From: Actinobacillus arthritidis
GTDB taxonomy: Bacteria > Pseudomonadota > Gammaproteobacteria > Enterobacterales > Pasteurellaceae
Assembly: GCF_029774155.1 (NCBI RefSeq)
Contig: NZ_CP103833.1
Coordinates: 1,240,001-1,304,000 of the forward strand
Length of the DNA stretch: 64,000 bases
Reading direction: 5' to 3'
A program made the position numbers and the translations under genes. Shown here in pieces: positions 10,021 to 19,871 of this stretch; position 1 is the stretch's first letter, and every line of letters begins with the position of its first letter. Under the pieces are notes generated by a model, which did not search any database, was not told where the DNA came from, and worked only from the letters and a program-made list of their open reading frames with translations.

Positions 10021-10040
10021 GGGCGTGATCACTCACGCCC
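10021..10040 (-). terminator. Hairpin between dctP and uxuB
   Basis: An 8-bp stem (GGGCGTGA / TCACGCCC) with a 4-base loop, followed on the minus strand by a T-rich tract. It sits 11 bases after the dctP stop inside the operon. A leaky terminator here would keep binding-protein mRNA in excess over enzyme mRNA. Confidence 0.65.
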
Positions 10041-10051
10041 AAAAGTAATAA

Positions 10052-11039
10052 TTATCTTGCGGCATCAATTTTTTGAACAAATGGTCCAATTACAGTATCT
10101 GCAAGAGCTTTATCATGCATTGGTTTTACAGCATCAACAAACGGCTGTTTATCAACTTTTACAAATTCAACACCAAGAGTTTCTTTTGCTTTTTTCACCT
10201 CTTCAGCGGTCATTTTGGTCCAAAGCTCTTTATGGCTCATCATTGAATTATCTGCGGCTTGTTTTACTGCTGTTTGTTGCTCAGGAGTTAATTTTGCCCA
10301 TGATTTTTCACTGATTAATAAAACATCTGGAATAATTGTATGTTCATCTTCGCTGAAGAATTTAGATACTTCACCATGTCGCATTAATGTCAATGCTGTT
10401 GGATTATTTTCTGCTCGCATCAACAACCCCTTGCTGTAATGCAGTATAAAGCTCACCAAATGCTAACGGAGTAGGAGATGCTCCCATTAATTTCACCATT
10501 TCTAATGCACTCGGACTAGGTTGAACACGTACTTTTAAACCTTTCAAGTCAGCAGGTGTTTTAATTGGTTTTGATGCATAAAAACTACGAGAACCAGCAT
10601 CATAATAAGTTAAACCAATAAAGCCTTTTCCTTTTGTTGACTCTAAAATTTTTCCACCGATTTCAGGATCTTTTAATACTTTGTAATAGTGTTCGCTATC
10701 TTTAAATAAGTAAGGAACATTAAATGCACCATATACAGGTTCAAAAGCTTCTAATTCACTCGCATTTGATTTTGCCATATCTAACGAACCTGATTGGATC
10801 AATTCCATTGATTCACGTTGATTACCTAATTGGCTATTTGGATAAATACGAATAACAACTTCACCGTTAGTTAATTTTTTAACTTCATCTGCCATATTTT
10901 GCATAGAGATATGAACCGGATGGGTTTTATCATTATTATGACTTAGTTTTAGTGTCGTTTTTGCTGAGGCTGATAATGAAACAGTAGCGACTAATAAACC
11001 GCTAATCGCAATTGCTAAGGCACTTCTTTTTGTGAACAT
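10052..11039 (-). CDS. dctP: TRAP transporter solute-binding protein (DctP family), frameshifted
   Basis: Periplasmic binding protein of a TRAP uptake system, here most likely for a hexuronate or a uronate-containing sugar. I chose the start MFTKRSALAIAISG because GGAG lies 8 bases upstream. It opens a signal peptide cleaved after about SASA. Family blocks are KLSHNNDKTHPVH, YPNSQLGNQRESMELIQSG and the substrate-carboxylate region ADLKGLKVRVQPSP. Near 10417 one extra base breaks the frame after QQGVVD. Removing it gives AENNPTALTLMRHGEV and about 328 residues. Divergent from dctQM, its membrane partners. Confidence 0.9.
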
Positions 11040-11154
11040 ATTTGGGTTCTCCATCGTGAGTGATATGAAAATAGAAATAACACTATATAAAATTATTTCT
11101 CGCAAATAATGTTAGACCAATTAATGGAAGTGTTCTATACAATTTAATTAAATT

Positions 11155-11170
11155 TGTGACAAAACTCACA
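11155..11170. promoter_or_regulatory. CRP site, perfect consensus
   Basis: TGTGA-CAAAAC-TCACA matches both CRP half-sites exactly. It lies between the divergent dctP and dctQ operons, so catabolite control of both arms of the uronate regulon is likely. Confidence 0.8.
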
Positions 11171-11214
11171 AAATTAATAAAAAAACCTGTTTAAATACTA
11201 AAAATAGAGTATAT

Positions 11215-11245
11215 TTGGTTTACCAATTTTGATAAACCATCAAAA
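11215..11245. promoter_or_regulatory. Candidate UxuR/ExuR operator region
   Basis: TTGGT-TT-ACCAA (11215-11226) closely resembles the enterobacterial ExuR/UxuR operator TTGGTATACCAA. Directly after it is a second inverted repeat, TTTTGAT-N5-ATCAAAA (11227-11245). Both lie about 40-65 bases before dctQ and close to the CRP site. The linked GntR-type regulator gene supports the assignment. Confidence 0.6.
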
Positions 11246-11280
11246 TAAGTCGTATTTTATTACCTTATGAGGAGAAAATT

Positions 11281-11772
11281 ATGGCACGGCTCATATCTTT
11301 ACTTGATCGAATCTTAGCCACATTTTGTGTTGTTTTATGTATAGGGCTTGTTATTTCTGTGGTATGGCAAGTATTCTCTCGTTATGTTTTAAATGATCCT
11401 AGTACAGTTACAGATGAATTAGCTCGCTTCTTATTTATTTGGGTCGGACTTGTCGGTGTTGCTTACGGATTAGGCAAGAAAAAACATTTAGCAATAGATT
11501 TATTATTAATGAAATTAGAAGCCAGTCCTAAAAAATACCTTCTACTTCAATTTGTTATCAATGCTATTAGTATTTTCTTTGTCAGTATCATTATGTGTTA
11601 TGGTGGTGGACGTTTAGTCTTAGATACGATTGTCGCCGGACAAATCTCTCCCGTTCTAGGGGTTCAAATGGGGCTTATTTATCTTGCCTTACCTGTAAGT
11701 GGATTCTTTATGCTCGTATTTTTAATGAGAGATGTATTCACTGATATTCATAAACTTTCAGCTCAACATTAA
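11281..11772 (+). CDS. dctQ: TRAP transporter small permease (DctQ family)
   Basis: A 163-residue inner-membrane protein with four hydrophobic segments. The family motif VWQVFSRYVLNDPSTVTDELARFLFIW is split over helix 2 and its loop, and YGLGKKKHLAIDLL follows. It pairs with DctM in the next gene (11-base gap) and with the divergent DctP to form one tripartite Na+-driven importer. A GGAG ribosome site precedes the AUG. Confidence 0.9.
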   Translation: MARLISLLDRILATFCVVLCIGLVISVVWQVFSRYVLNDPSTVTDELARFLFIWVGLVGVAYGLGKKKHLAIDLLLMKLEASPKKYLLLQFVINAISIFFVSIIMCYGGGRLVLDTIVAGQISPVLGVQMGLIYLALPVSGFFMLVFLMRDVFTDIHKLSAQH

Positions 11773-11783
11773 GGAGTCTATTT

Positions 11784-13087
11784 ATGGAATGGACAACGAT
11801 TATCACATTAGCCGGTAGCTTCTTCTTTTTTCTTGCTATTGGTGTACCAATTTCATTTGCTATTGGTGTATCTTCATTTTTAACTATTTTACTGGCTATC
11901 CCTTTTGATTCTGCTATTGCCGTTATTTCTCAAAAAATGGCATCAGGCCTAGATAGTTTTTCATTACTCGCTATCCCATTCTTCATTCTTGCCGGTAATA
12001 TTATGAACCGCGGTGGAATTGCTATTCGACTTATCGAATTTGCTAAAGTATTAGGTGGTCGTTTACCGGGTTCTCTTGCTCACGTAAATGTATTAGCTAA
12101 TATGATGTTTGGTTCTATTTCAGGATCTGCTGTTGCAATGCGGCATAGCTGGTGGGCGGAACAATGGCTCCGTTACAAAAGAAAGAAGGATATGATCCAG
12201 CGTTTTCAGCGGCGGTGAATATCACTTCTTCTCCGACAGGTTTATTAATTCCACCAAGTAATACATTCATTGTTTACTCATTAATCTCAGGCGGTACGTC
12301 TATCGGTGCTTTATTCTTAGCTGGATATGTTCCCGGTATTTTAATGGGCTTAGGTATTATGGTTGTGGCATATTTCTTTGCTAAAAAACATAAATATCCT
12401 GTATCTCCAAAACCAACACTTAAAGAAGTAACACACCGCACATTAGATGCACTACCGAGTTTAGGGCTAGTTATCGTAATTATAGGTGGTATTATCGGAG
12501 GGATTTTTACCGCAACCGAAGCCTCTGCAATAGCGGTCGTTTATACATTAATTCTTTCAATGATTATCTATAAAGAAATTACTTTAAAAGAATTACCTTC
12601 TATCATTCTCGATGCAATGGTTACCACATCGATCGTGTTATTACTAATTGGAGCTTCAATGGGTATGTCTTGGGCAATGGCGAATGCAGATATTCCTTAC
12701 ACAATTAGTGATGCCTTACTTGGTATTTCTGATAATCCGATTGTGATTCTATTAATTATCAATGTTATCTTACTTATTGTTGGTACATTCATGGATATGA
12801 CCCCGGCATTATTGATTTTTACACCAATCTTTTTACCTATCGTAACTGAATTAGGAATGGATCCCGTTCACTTTGGTATCTTAATGGCATTTAACTTATC
12901 TATCGGTATTTGTACACCTCCGGTTGGTTCAACACTATTTGTCGGTTGCTCTGTTGCAGGTGTAAAAATTGATAAAGTCATCAAACCGCTATTACCATTT
13001 TATGCGGTCTTAATCGTAACCTTATTTATGGTAACTTTCGTTCCGCAATTAAGTTTATGGTTACCGCAAATGTTATTAGGTTATTAA
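11784..13087 (+). CDS. dctM: TRAP transporter large permease (DctM family), frameshifted
   Basis: The conducting subunit of the TRAP importer, with about 12 membrane segments. N-terminal half: VPISFAIGVSSF, FILAGNIMNRGG, ANMMFGSISGSAVA. C-terminal half: NITSSPTGLLIPPSN, NLSIGICTPPVGSTLF. The join at about 12137-12151 is damaged by more than one small indel. The family there reads SGSAVA-(S/A)AA-(A/V)GG-(T)M, while the sequence gives SGSAVAMRHSWW and then, in another frame, GGTMAPLQKK. Corrected length would be about 434 residues. Sits between dctQ and the GH31 gene. Confidence 0.88.
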
Positions 13088-13103
13088 TATAAGGAATTGA
13101 TAA

Positions 13104-15497
13104 ATGAAAACATTAAACGTAATAAAGTTTTTAAAAGAAGAAAATAATCGAATCGATATCGAATGTGAACGTGATTATGTACTACATATTTTTGTTTTAG
13201 AAAAGGATATTTTCCGTGTTGCATTCAGCAAAAATTATCAATTCAAATTAGATAGAACGTGGGCGATTACTCCACATCAGGAAGATATTAATTGGTCCGG
13301 TAGAAACCGTTTTTTAGTGGATGGTTTCTCATTACCTAATTATCAATTAGACATAAATGGGGATGTTATTGAAGTTACTACGGATTTATTAAAACTTCGC
13401 ATACATAAACCATTATATTTAGAATGGCAATATAAAGTTAATAATAGTTGGCAACCTTTAAGTCAAGATAGAAAAACCGGTGCATACTTATTTGGTACTG
13501 ATGATAGCAAAATTAGCCACTATGTCGAACGTGACGCTTCAGAAAATTATTATGGATTAGGCGAAAAATCAGGAAATCTAAATAGAAAAGGTCGCCGTTT
13601 TGAAATGCGAAATCTTGATGCTATGGGATATAATGCAGAAACTACAGATCCGCTTTATAAACATATTCCATTCTATATTACTCGTAAAAATGATGTCAGT
13701 TTTGGTATCTATTATGATAATTTGGCCTCATGTTGGTTCGATTTAGGTAATGAATTAGATAACTATCACATTGCGTATAAAAGTTATCGTGCAGAAGATG
13801 GTGATCTAGATTACTACGTTATTCTTGGTCCTACTGTGCTTGATGTTACTAAAAAATATACGGCATTAACTGGTGGTACAATCTTCGGTCCTAAATGGAG
13901 TTTAGGTTATAGTGGTTCCACTATGAGTTACACCGATGCCCCTGATGCTCAAGAACAATTAAAAAAATTCGTAGATCTATGTGCTGAATATGATATTCCG
14001 TGTGATTCATTCCAATTATCATCGGGTTATACTTCTATCGGTAATAAACGATATGTGTTTAATTGGAACTACGATAAAGTTCCGAATCCTAATGCAATGT
14101 CAGCTCATTTTCATCAAGCAGGTATGCATTTAGTCGCTAATATTAAACCTTGTTTACTCCAAGATCATCCTCGTTATGAAGAAGTAAAAAACTTAGGTCT
14201 ATTTATCCAAGATTCTGAATTTAATCAGCCTGAACGCTCAGTATTCTGGGATGATGAAGGTTCACATTTAGACTTCACTAATCCTAAAACTATAGAATGG
14301 TGGAAACAAAATGTAACGAAACAACTTCTAGAATATGGTATTGATTCAACTTGGAACGATAATAATGAATATGAAGTTTGGGACGGTAATGCAAAATGTG
14401 TCGGTTTCGGTAAAGAAATTCCGATAAAACTTATTCGTCCGTTACAACCATTATTAATGATGAAATCTTCCTATGAAGCACAACGTGAATTTGCTCCTAA
14501 TTTACGTCCGTATCTCATTTCTCGTTCGGGAAGCCCAGGTATGAATCGTTATGTTCAAACTTGGTCAGGAGATAATAGAACGAGCTGGAATACCTTACGT
14601 TATAACATTCGTATGGGGCTTGGTATGAGCTTATCCGGTTTATATAACTTAGGCCATGACGTAGGTGGCTTTTCTGGAAATAAACCTGAACCAGAATTAT
14701 TTGTTCGCTGGGTTCAAAATGGTGTAATGCATCCCCGTTTTACCATTCATTCTTGGAATGATGATAAAACAGTTAATGAGCCTTGGATGTATCCAGAAGT
14801 CACTCATATTATTAGAGATACCATTAAACTTCGTTATCGATTAATGCCTTATCTCTACAATATTTTTTGGAAAGCCCATAATGAGCTAGAGCCGATGTTA
14901 CGTCCAACATTCCTAGATCATGAACACGATGTAAATACATTCGAAGAAAATGATGATTATCTTTTAGGTAAAGATCTACTTGTTGCATCTGTAGTAGAAC
15001 AAGGACAACGTGAACGAGATGTCTATTTACCTCAAAATAATGTAGGTTGGTATGATTTTTATAATCACACTTATCATAAGGGCGGACAAACAATTACGAC
15101 TGAAGCTCCTCTCGAGAAAATTCCATTATTTGTAAAAGCAGGTTCAGTTATTCCTATGTCTGCTAGAGAAGCCTATATAGATTCTCAAAATGATACCTAC
15201 AGAGAACTAATGGTATTTCCATTTATAAAAGATGGAGAAACGTCAAATACTATTTTTGACGATGACGGAGAAAGTTTTGAATATCGTAATAATGAGTATT
15301 TACAATTAATGGTAAAATTACGCTGTACCGATACAAATATTTATATTGATATTCATAAACAAGGTAATTGGATTCCATCTTACCAAGAACTAAAAATAAC
15401 CCTTCCAAATAATGAAAAAAGACAACTAATTGTGAACGGTAGTATATTCATAAAAGGTAAGTCATTTTCGTTAAATAATATTTCTAAAGAGAGTTAA
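13104..15497 (+). CDS. Glycoside hydrolase family 31 (alpha-glycosidase)
   Basis: A 797-residue cytoplasmic enzyme; no signal peptide is visible. GH31 features in order are an N-terminal beta domain with YYGLGEKSGNLNRKGRRFEM, then the (beta/alpha)8 barrel. The catalytic nucleophile lies in STWNDNNEYEVW (D419) and the acid/base aspartate in WSGDNRTSW (D490). GHDVGGFSG and MHPRFTIHSW follow, then C-terminal beta domains. GH31 enzymes cleave alpha-glucosides, alpha-xylosides or sulfoquinovosides; which one cannot be read here. Its place inside the TRAP-uronate operon suggests that it trims an alpha-linked uronate-containing disaccharide after import. Confidence 0.88.
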   Translation: MKTLNVIKFLKEENNRIDIECERDYVLHIFVLEKDIFRVAFSKNYQFKLDRTWAITPHQEDINWSGRNRFLVDGFSLPNYQLDINGDVIEVTTDLLKLRIHKPLYLEWQYKVNNSWQPLSQDRKTGAYLFGTDDSKISHYVERDASENYYGLGEKSGNLNRKGRRFEMRNLDAMGYNAETTDPLYKHIPFYITRKNDVSFGIYYDNLASCWFDLGNELDNYHIAYKSYRAEDGDLDYYVILGPTVLDVTKKYTALTGGTIFGPKWSLGYSGSTMSYTDAPDAQEQLKKFVDLCAEYDIPCDSFQLSSGYTSIGNKRYVFNWNYDKVPNPNAMSAHFHQAGMHLVANIKPCLLQDHPRYEEVKNLGLFIQDSEFNQPERSVFWDDEGSHLDFTNPKTIEWWKQNVTKQLLEYGIDSTWNDNNEYEVWDGNAKCVGFGKEIPIKLIRPLQPLLMMKSSYEAQREFAPNLRPYLISRSGSPGMNRYVQTWSGDNRTSWNTLRYNIRMGLGMSLSGLYNLGHDVGGFSGNKPEPELFVRWVQNGVMHPRFTIHSWNDDKTVNEPWMYPEVTHIIRDTIKLRYRLMPYLYNIFWKAHNELEPMLRPTFLDHEHDVNTFEENDDYLLGKDLLVASVVEQGQRERDVYLPQNNVGWYDFYNHTYHKGGQTITTEAPLEKIPLFVKAGSVIPMSAREAYIDSQNDTYRELMVFPFIKDGETSNTIFDDDGESFEYRNNEYLQLMVKLRCTDTNIYIDIHKQGNWIPSYQELKITLPNNEKRQLIVNGSIFIKGKSFSLNNISKES

Positions 15498-15500
15498 AAA

Positions 15501-16256
15501 ATGACACAAAATGCAGATTTACGTTCGTATAAAAAAATTGGTTCTATTTTAAAACAAGAATTGATGGACGGTGTTTATCAAGTTGGTGAACGACTGCCTC
15601 CTGAACGAGATCTTGCAGAAAAATTAAATGTAAGCCGAACTGTCATTCGTGAAGCAATCATTATGTTGGAATTAGAAAATCTAGTTTCAGTTCGGAAAGG
15701 GTCTGGTGTTTATGTTATCCGTCAACCACTTTCTGAGGCACAGAATGATGCCATTTATGAATATGAAGATGTTGGTCCATTCGAATTACTACAGGCTAGA
15801 CAGCTATTAGAAAGTAGTATTGCCGAATTTGCCGCTATTCAAGCAAATAGAAATGACGTATTGAGATTAAAAGAAATTTTGAATCAAGAACGCATTACTT
15901 TAGAACAAAATGACGAAGACTATTCCGCAGATGAAGAATTTCATAGTGCTATTGCTGAAATTACACAGAATGAAGTGTTAATAAAAATGCAAAAAGAATT
16001 ATGGAAATATAGAACAAATTCAATGTGGAAAGGCTTACATACACATATTAGTGATCAAAAATATCGAGATACTTGGTTAAAAGATCACGAAAATATTTTA
16101 AATAGTATTCAACGTAAAGATCCGGCATTAGCTAAAAAAGCAATGTGGCAACACTTAGAAAACGTTAAACAAAAGTTATTCGAATTATCGGATATAGAAG
16201 ATCCTAATTTTGATGGTTTTTTATTTAACGTGAATCCAGTTGCTGTCGGTCTTTAA
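15501..16256 (+). CDS. uxuR: GntR/FadR-type repressor of the uronate regulon
   Basis: 251 residues. The N-terminal winged helix contains GERLPPERDLAEKLNVSRTV and REAIIMLELENLVSVRKGSGVYV (residues ~30-72), very close to E. coli UxuR/ExuR. An all-helical FCD ligand domain follows, with its histidines in EEFHSAIAEI and KDHENIL. It starts 3 bases after the GH31 stop and precedes uxuA. By analogy it binds fructuronate or a related acid and releases the operator between dctP and dctQ. Choosing UxuR over ExuR rests on the link to uxuA. Confidence 0.85.
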   Translation: MTQNADLRSYKKIGSILKQELMDGVYQVGERLPPERDLAEKLNVSRTVIREAIIMLELENLVSVRKGSGVYVIRQPLSEAQNDAIYEYEDVGPFELLQARQLLESSIAEFAAIQANRNDVLRLKEILNQERITLEQNDEDYSADEEFHSAIAEITQNEVLIKMQKELWKYRTNSMWKGLHTHISDQKYRDTWLKDHENILNSIQRKDPALAKKAMWQHLENVKQKLFELSDIEDPNFDGFLFNVNPVAVGL

Positions 16257-16283
16257 ATCATAATTAAGATTAAGGAGTTTTTT

Positions 16284-17468
16284 ATGGAACAAGCATGGCG
16301 TTGGTATGGTCCTAATGACCCAGTTTCTCTTTCAGATGTTCGTCAAGCTGGTGCAACCGGCATTGTAACAGCTTTACACCATATTCCTAATGGGCAAATT
16401 TGGACAGTAGAAGAAATACAAAAACGCAAAGAAATGATTGAGGTCGCTGGGTTAGTATGGTCTGTCGTGGAAAGTGTACCGGTACACGAAGAAATAAAAA
16501 CGCAAACGGGAAATTATCAAGAGTGGGTTGATAACTATAAACAAACTTTGCGTAATCTAGCCGCTTGTGGCATTGATACGGTATGTTATAACTTTATGCC
16601 TGTTTTAGATTGGACTCGTACGGATTTAGCTTACGAAGTTGCAGATGGCTCAAAAGCACTTCGTTTTGATCATATTGCGTTTGTCGCCTTTGAATTACAT
16701 ATTTTAAAACGCCCAGGTGCAGAAAATACTTATACAGAATCAGAACGTCAACAAGCAAAAGCTTATTTTGATAATATGACTGATGAAGATATTTCAACAC
16801 TAACAAAAAATATCATTGCAGGTTTACCTGGTGCTGAGGAAGGCTATACATTAGAAGAATTTCAAGCACAGCTAGATCGTTACAATGGCATTACACCGGA
16901 AATTTTTCGAACTCACTTAGCTTATTTCCTCAATGAAATTATTCCGGTCGCTCAAGAAGTTGGAATTAAGATGGCGGTTCATCCTGATGATCCTCCTCGC
17001 CCAATTTTAGGATTGCCACGTATTGTTTCTACAATCGAGGATATGCAATGGTATGTTGATACTCAACCATTACCGGCAAACGGTTTTACAATGTGTACAG
17101 GCTCTTATGGTGTTCGTCCTGATAATGATCTTGTTGAGATGACAAAACGCTTTGCCGATCGAATCTATTTTGCTCACTTACGTGCAACCCAACGAGAAGA
17201 AAATCCGTTAAGTTTCCACGAGGCAGATCATTTAGCTGGTGATGTTGATATGTTTGGTGTTGTTAAAGCATTACTGGATGAAGAATATCGCCGTAAAGCT
17301 AACGGAGATTCACGTTTAATTCCAATGCGTCCGGATCACGGTCACCAAATGTTAGATGATCTCCATAAAAAAACCAATCCGGGATATTCTGCTATAGGAC
17401 GTTTACGTGGTTTAGCCGAGTTTCGAGGGCTAGAACTTGCATTGAAAAAAGTTTATTTTGAAAAATAA
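16284..17468 (+). CDS. uxuA: Mannonate dehydratase
   Basis: UxuA dehydrates D-mannonate to 2-keto-3-deoxygluconate, the substrate of KdgK. The N-terminus [16 protein letters not shown] and motifs [49 protein letters not shown] and MRPDHGHQM supply the metal-binding His, Cys and Asp residues of the family. 394 residues, full length, with a strong AAGGAG ribosome site. Last gene of the plus arm, followed by a terminator. Confidence 0.96.
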   Translation: MEQAWRWYGPNDPVSLSDVRQAGATGIVTALHHIPNGQIWTVEEIQKRKEMIEVAGLVWSVVESVPVHEEIKTQTGNYQEWVDNYKQTLRNLAACGIDTVCYNFMPVLDWTRTDLAYEVADGSKALRFDHIAFVAFELHILKRPGAENTYTESERQQAKAYFDNMTDEDISTLTKNIIAGLPGAEEGYTLEEFQAQLDRYNGITPEIFRTHLAYFLNEIIPVAQEVGIKMAVHPDDPPRPILGLPRIVSTIEDMQWYVDTQPLPANGFTMCTGSYGVRPDNDLVEMTKRFADRIYFAHLRATQREENPLSFHEADHLAGDVDMFGVVKALLDEEYRRKANGDSRLIPMRPDHGHQMLDDLHKKTNPGYSAIGRLRGLAEFRGLELALKKVYFEK

Positions 17469-17484
17469 TTCTAATTAATTTAAG

Positions 17485-17520
17485 CCTAACGAGATGTAAA
17501 ATATTTCGTTAGGTTTTTTT
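17485..17520 (+). terminator. Intrinsic terminator after uxuA
   Basis: An 8-bp stem (CCTAACGA / TCGTTAGG) is followed by seven T, 17 bases after the uxuA stop. Confidence 0.85.
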
Positions 17521-17534
17521 ATTGGGAACATACT

Positions 17535-18434
17535 ATGCTTAGAACATATCGAGGAGAAATTATTTTATTTTTCGTGACATTGATTGTCGCCTCAGGATGG
17601 TTTTTCTCTAAATTCTCATTAGTTGAATTTCCTCCAATCGGATTTATTGGAGCAAGATTTTTCTTAGCATTTTTAATTTTTCTACCTTTTGCTTATAAAG
17701 AATTAAGAACGCTTTCTAGACAACAGGTTCGTAATGCTTGTTCTGTTGGATTATGCTATACCATCTATCTTGTACTTTGGCTATTAGGCTTAATACACAG
17801 TGAACACTTTGGTGAAGGAGCATTTATTGTTAGTTTATCTATGCTTATCGCACCATTATTCGCCTGGTTATTCTTTAAAGAGCCGCCAAGAACTATTTTT
17901 TGGTTATCTCTACCAATAGCAACAACAGGTCTTTACTTACTTTCATCCAGTAAAAACGGAATCCATCTTTCTTTAGGAAATCTCATTTTTCTTTCAGCAT
18001 CATTATTAGTCGCAATTTATTTCGTTTTAAACAATCAATTTACTCGTAGTGTTCCAGTCTTATCATTAACAACATTGCAAGTGGGTATCGTCGGATTATG
18101 CTGTGGAGTTTACTCCCTACTGTTTGAAACTTTTCCAGAAACAATTTCTACAGAAGTATGGTTATGGTTTACAGCTAGTTTGTTAATTGCGACTAATCTC
18201 AGAATGTTAATCCAAACCATCGGACAAAAATACTGCCATGTAAGTAATGCGGCTATTATTATGATTCTGGAACCAGTTTGGACCTTATTACTTAGTATTC
18301 TTATCTTGGAAGAACAACTTAGTTGGCAAAAAGCAATAGGCTGTTTTTGTATTATCTGTGCCTTAATCATTTATCGCTTCCCCTTTTCTCGGTTTAGATC
18401 CGCTAAAAACATCTATAACATTAAGAGAAACTAA
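17535..18434 (+). CDS. EamA/DMT-family permease
   Basis: A 299-residue membrane protein with about ten hydrophobic helices in two EamA repeats. Typical motifs are FIGARFFLAFLIFLPFAYKEL, LSMLIAPLFAWLFFKEPP and, in the second repeat, AAIIMILEPVWTLLLSILILEEQLSWQKAIG. Substrate unknown; drug/metabolite exporters and amino-acid exporters share this fold. It lies behind the uxuA terminator, so it is probably a separate unit. The end is rich in Arg/Lys and cytoplasmic. Confidence 0.75.
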   Translation: MLRTYRGEIILFFVTLIVASGWFFSKFSLVEFPPIGFIGARFFLAFLIFLPFAYKELRTLSRQQVRNACSVGLCYTIYLVLWLLGLIHSEHFGEGAFIVSLSMLIAPLFAWLFFKEPPRTIFWLSLPIATTGLYLLSSSKNGIHLSLGNLIFLSASLLVAIYFVLNNQFTRSVPVLSLTTLQVGIVGLCCGVYSLLFETFPETISTEVWLWFTASLLIATNLRMLIQTIGQKYCHVSNAAIIMILEPVWTLLLSILILEEQLSWQKAIGCFCIICALIIYRFPFSRFRSAKNIYNIKRN

Positions 18435-18528
18435 CACCTTGTACTCCCTAATAAATCCCTATATGCTATAAACACTTAATGCAAGCGGTCTAATTCCGTA
18501 AAATTTTTACCAAAATTGGGAGAAACAT

Positions 18529-19035
18529 ATGGCGAATATTCGAGAAATTTATTTAGCAGGTGGGTGCTTTTGGGGGACGGAAGCCTTTATGCAACGTATT
18601 AATGGTGTGATTGATGCACAATCAGGTTATGCCAACGGTAATACCGAGAACCCGAGCTATCAAGAAGTTTGTGCCGGTAGCGGTCACGCGGAAGTGGTTA
18701 AAGTAACTTATGATGCAGACAAAATCAGCCTAGCAAAATTATTAGATTACTATTTTAAAGTGATTGATCCGGTCAGTGTGAATCAACAAGGTGAAGATAA
18801 AGGGATTCAATATCGTACCGGGATTTATTATGTTGATCCGCAAGATATTCCTGTTATCAATCAGGCACTTGCCGATTTGCAAGCACAATATGAGCAACCA
18901 CTTGCGGTTGAGAATATGATGTTGGAACATTACTTCCCAGCGGAAGAATATCATCAAGACTATTTAGATAAGAATCCGAACGGCTATTGCCATATTGACT
19001 TACAATTAATGAACGAGATTCTACGTAATCAATAA
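18529..19035 (+). CDS. msrA: Peptide methionine-(S)-S-oxide reductase
   Basis: MsrA repairs oxidised methionine using thioredoxin. The catalytic cysteine is in YLAGGCFWGTEAFMQ (residues ~9-23). GYANGNTENPSYQEVCAGSGHAE is present in two pieces and the AEEYHQDYLDKNP tail is typical. It is the compact form (168 residues), without the MsrB or thioredoxin-like domains that some Pasteurellaceae and Neisseria fuse to it. GGGAG ribosome site. Confidence 0.95.
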   Translation: MANIREIYLAGGCFWGTEAFMQRINGVIDAQSGYANGNTENPSYQEVCAGSGHAEVVKVTYDADKISLAKLLDYYFKVIDPVSVNQQGEDKGIQYRTGIYYVDPQDIPVINQALADLQAQYEQPLAVENMMLEHYFPAEEYHQDYLDKNPNGYCHIDLQLMNEILRNQ

Positions 19036-19042
19036 GAAAGTT

Positions 19043-19066
19043 AAGGCGTATCATTGGATACGCCTT
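19043..19066. terminator. Bidirectional terminator, msrA / glycan operon
   Basis: A 10-bp stem (AAGGCGTATC / GATACGCCTT) with a 4-base loop and flanking T tracts sits between the convergent msrA and the last gene of the glycan operon. Confidence 0.8.
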
Positions 19067-19070
19067 TTTA

Positions 19071-19871
19071 CTATTTACGCATTAAACCGTAAATCGCTTT
19101 AAGTGTCGCAAGCGGTAAAATTCTTGGTAAACCTCGCATTAAGAAAATGACTAAACCAGTTAAAGGATCGTGAATTTTACATTCATTTTTCAGCTTCATT
19201 AAACGCCATTCACTTTTGAAGTAATTCCAACCGTGTCGGCGCTCACCATACCGTTTCCAACTCGAGCATACACTAATAAATCGGCTAAATTCGCCACATT
19301 ATTGCCGTTTGCCACCATTTTTACCCAAAGGTTATAGTCTTCTTGTAGATCTTGATAACCTCCACACGCTTGAACTGCGGATTTTTTATAAGCAACCGTC
19401 ATATGATTAAACGGGCAACGCAAGCGGGTAAATTTGACGATTTCATCCGCTTTAGTCGGTACATTTCGGTAAGCGACAATATCTTGAATATTTTGTCCAA
19501 ACTCGGCAATTTGTCCACCAAAGATTATCGTATCTGGATTTTGTTCGATAAATGCCACTTGTTTTTCAAAACGTTCTGGTAAACAAATATCATCGGTATC
19601 CATACGGAACACCCATTCGTGTGAGCAATAATTTAAACCGTCATTTAAGGTTTTACCTAAACCACGATTTTGCTCAAAACGAACCGCTTTAATCGGAAGT
19701 TGCTCGCTCATATTCCACTACAATCGCATCTAATTCTGGCGTGACTTTTCCGTCAAATAACACCACGATTTCATCTGCCGGTCGAGTTTGTGCTTTTAAG
19801 CTGTCAAAACATTCTCTTAAAAACTGAGGATTTTCTTTGATATACAAAGACATTAAAACAGAGAATTTCAT
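19071..19871 (-). CDS. Glycosyltransferase family 2, two frameshifts in this sequence
   Basis: Reassembled from three frames. The N-terminus FSVLMSLYIKENPQFLRECFDSL and EIVVLFDGKV open the GT-A fold. The middle frame holds NRGLGKTLNDGL, the metal-binding FRMDTDDICLPERF and the ED acid pair in QEDYNLWVKM. The last frame gives RHGWNYFKSEWRL and ends GLMRK. Break 1, near 19705, reads GAGCGAGC, one base more than GAGCAGC. Break 2, near 19225, lacks one base after VS. The corrected gene has about 266 residues. Last gene of the surface-glycan operon; acceptor unknown. Confidence 0.82.

Noticed and set aside
19700..19712. GAGC tandem pair at a frameshift in the GT2 gene, as possible phase-variation repeat
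   Set aside because: Only two units are present. Phase-variable LOS genes in this family carry many tetranucleotide copies near the start codon, and the break fits the general indel pattern seen in other genes.
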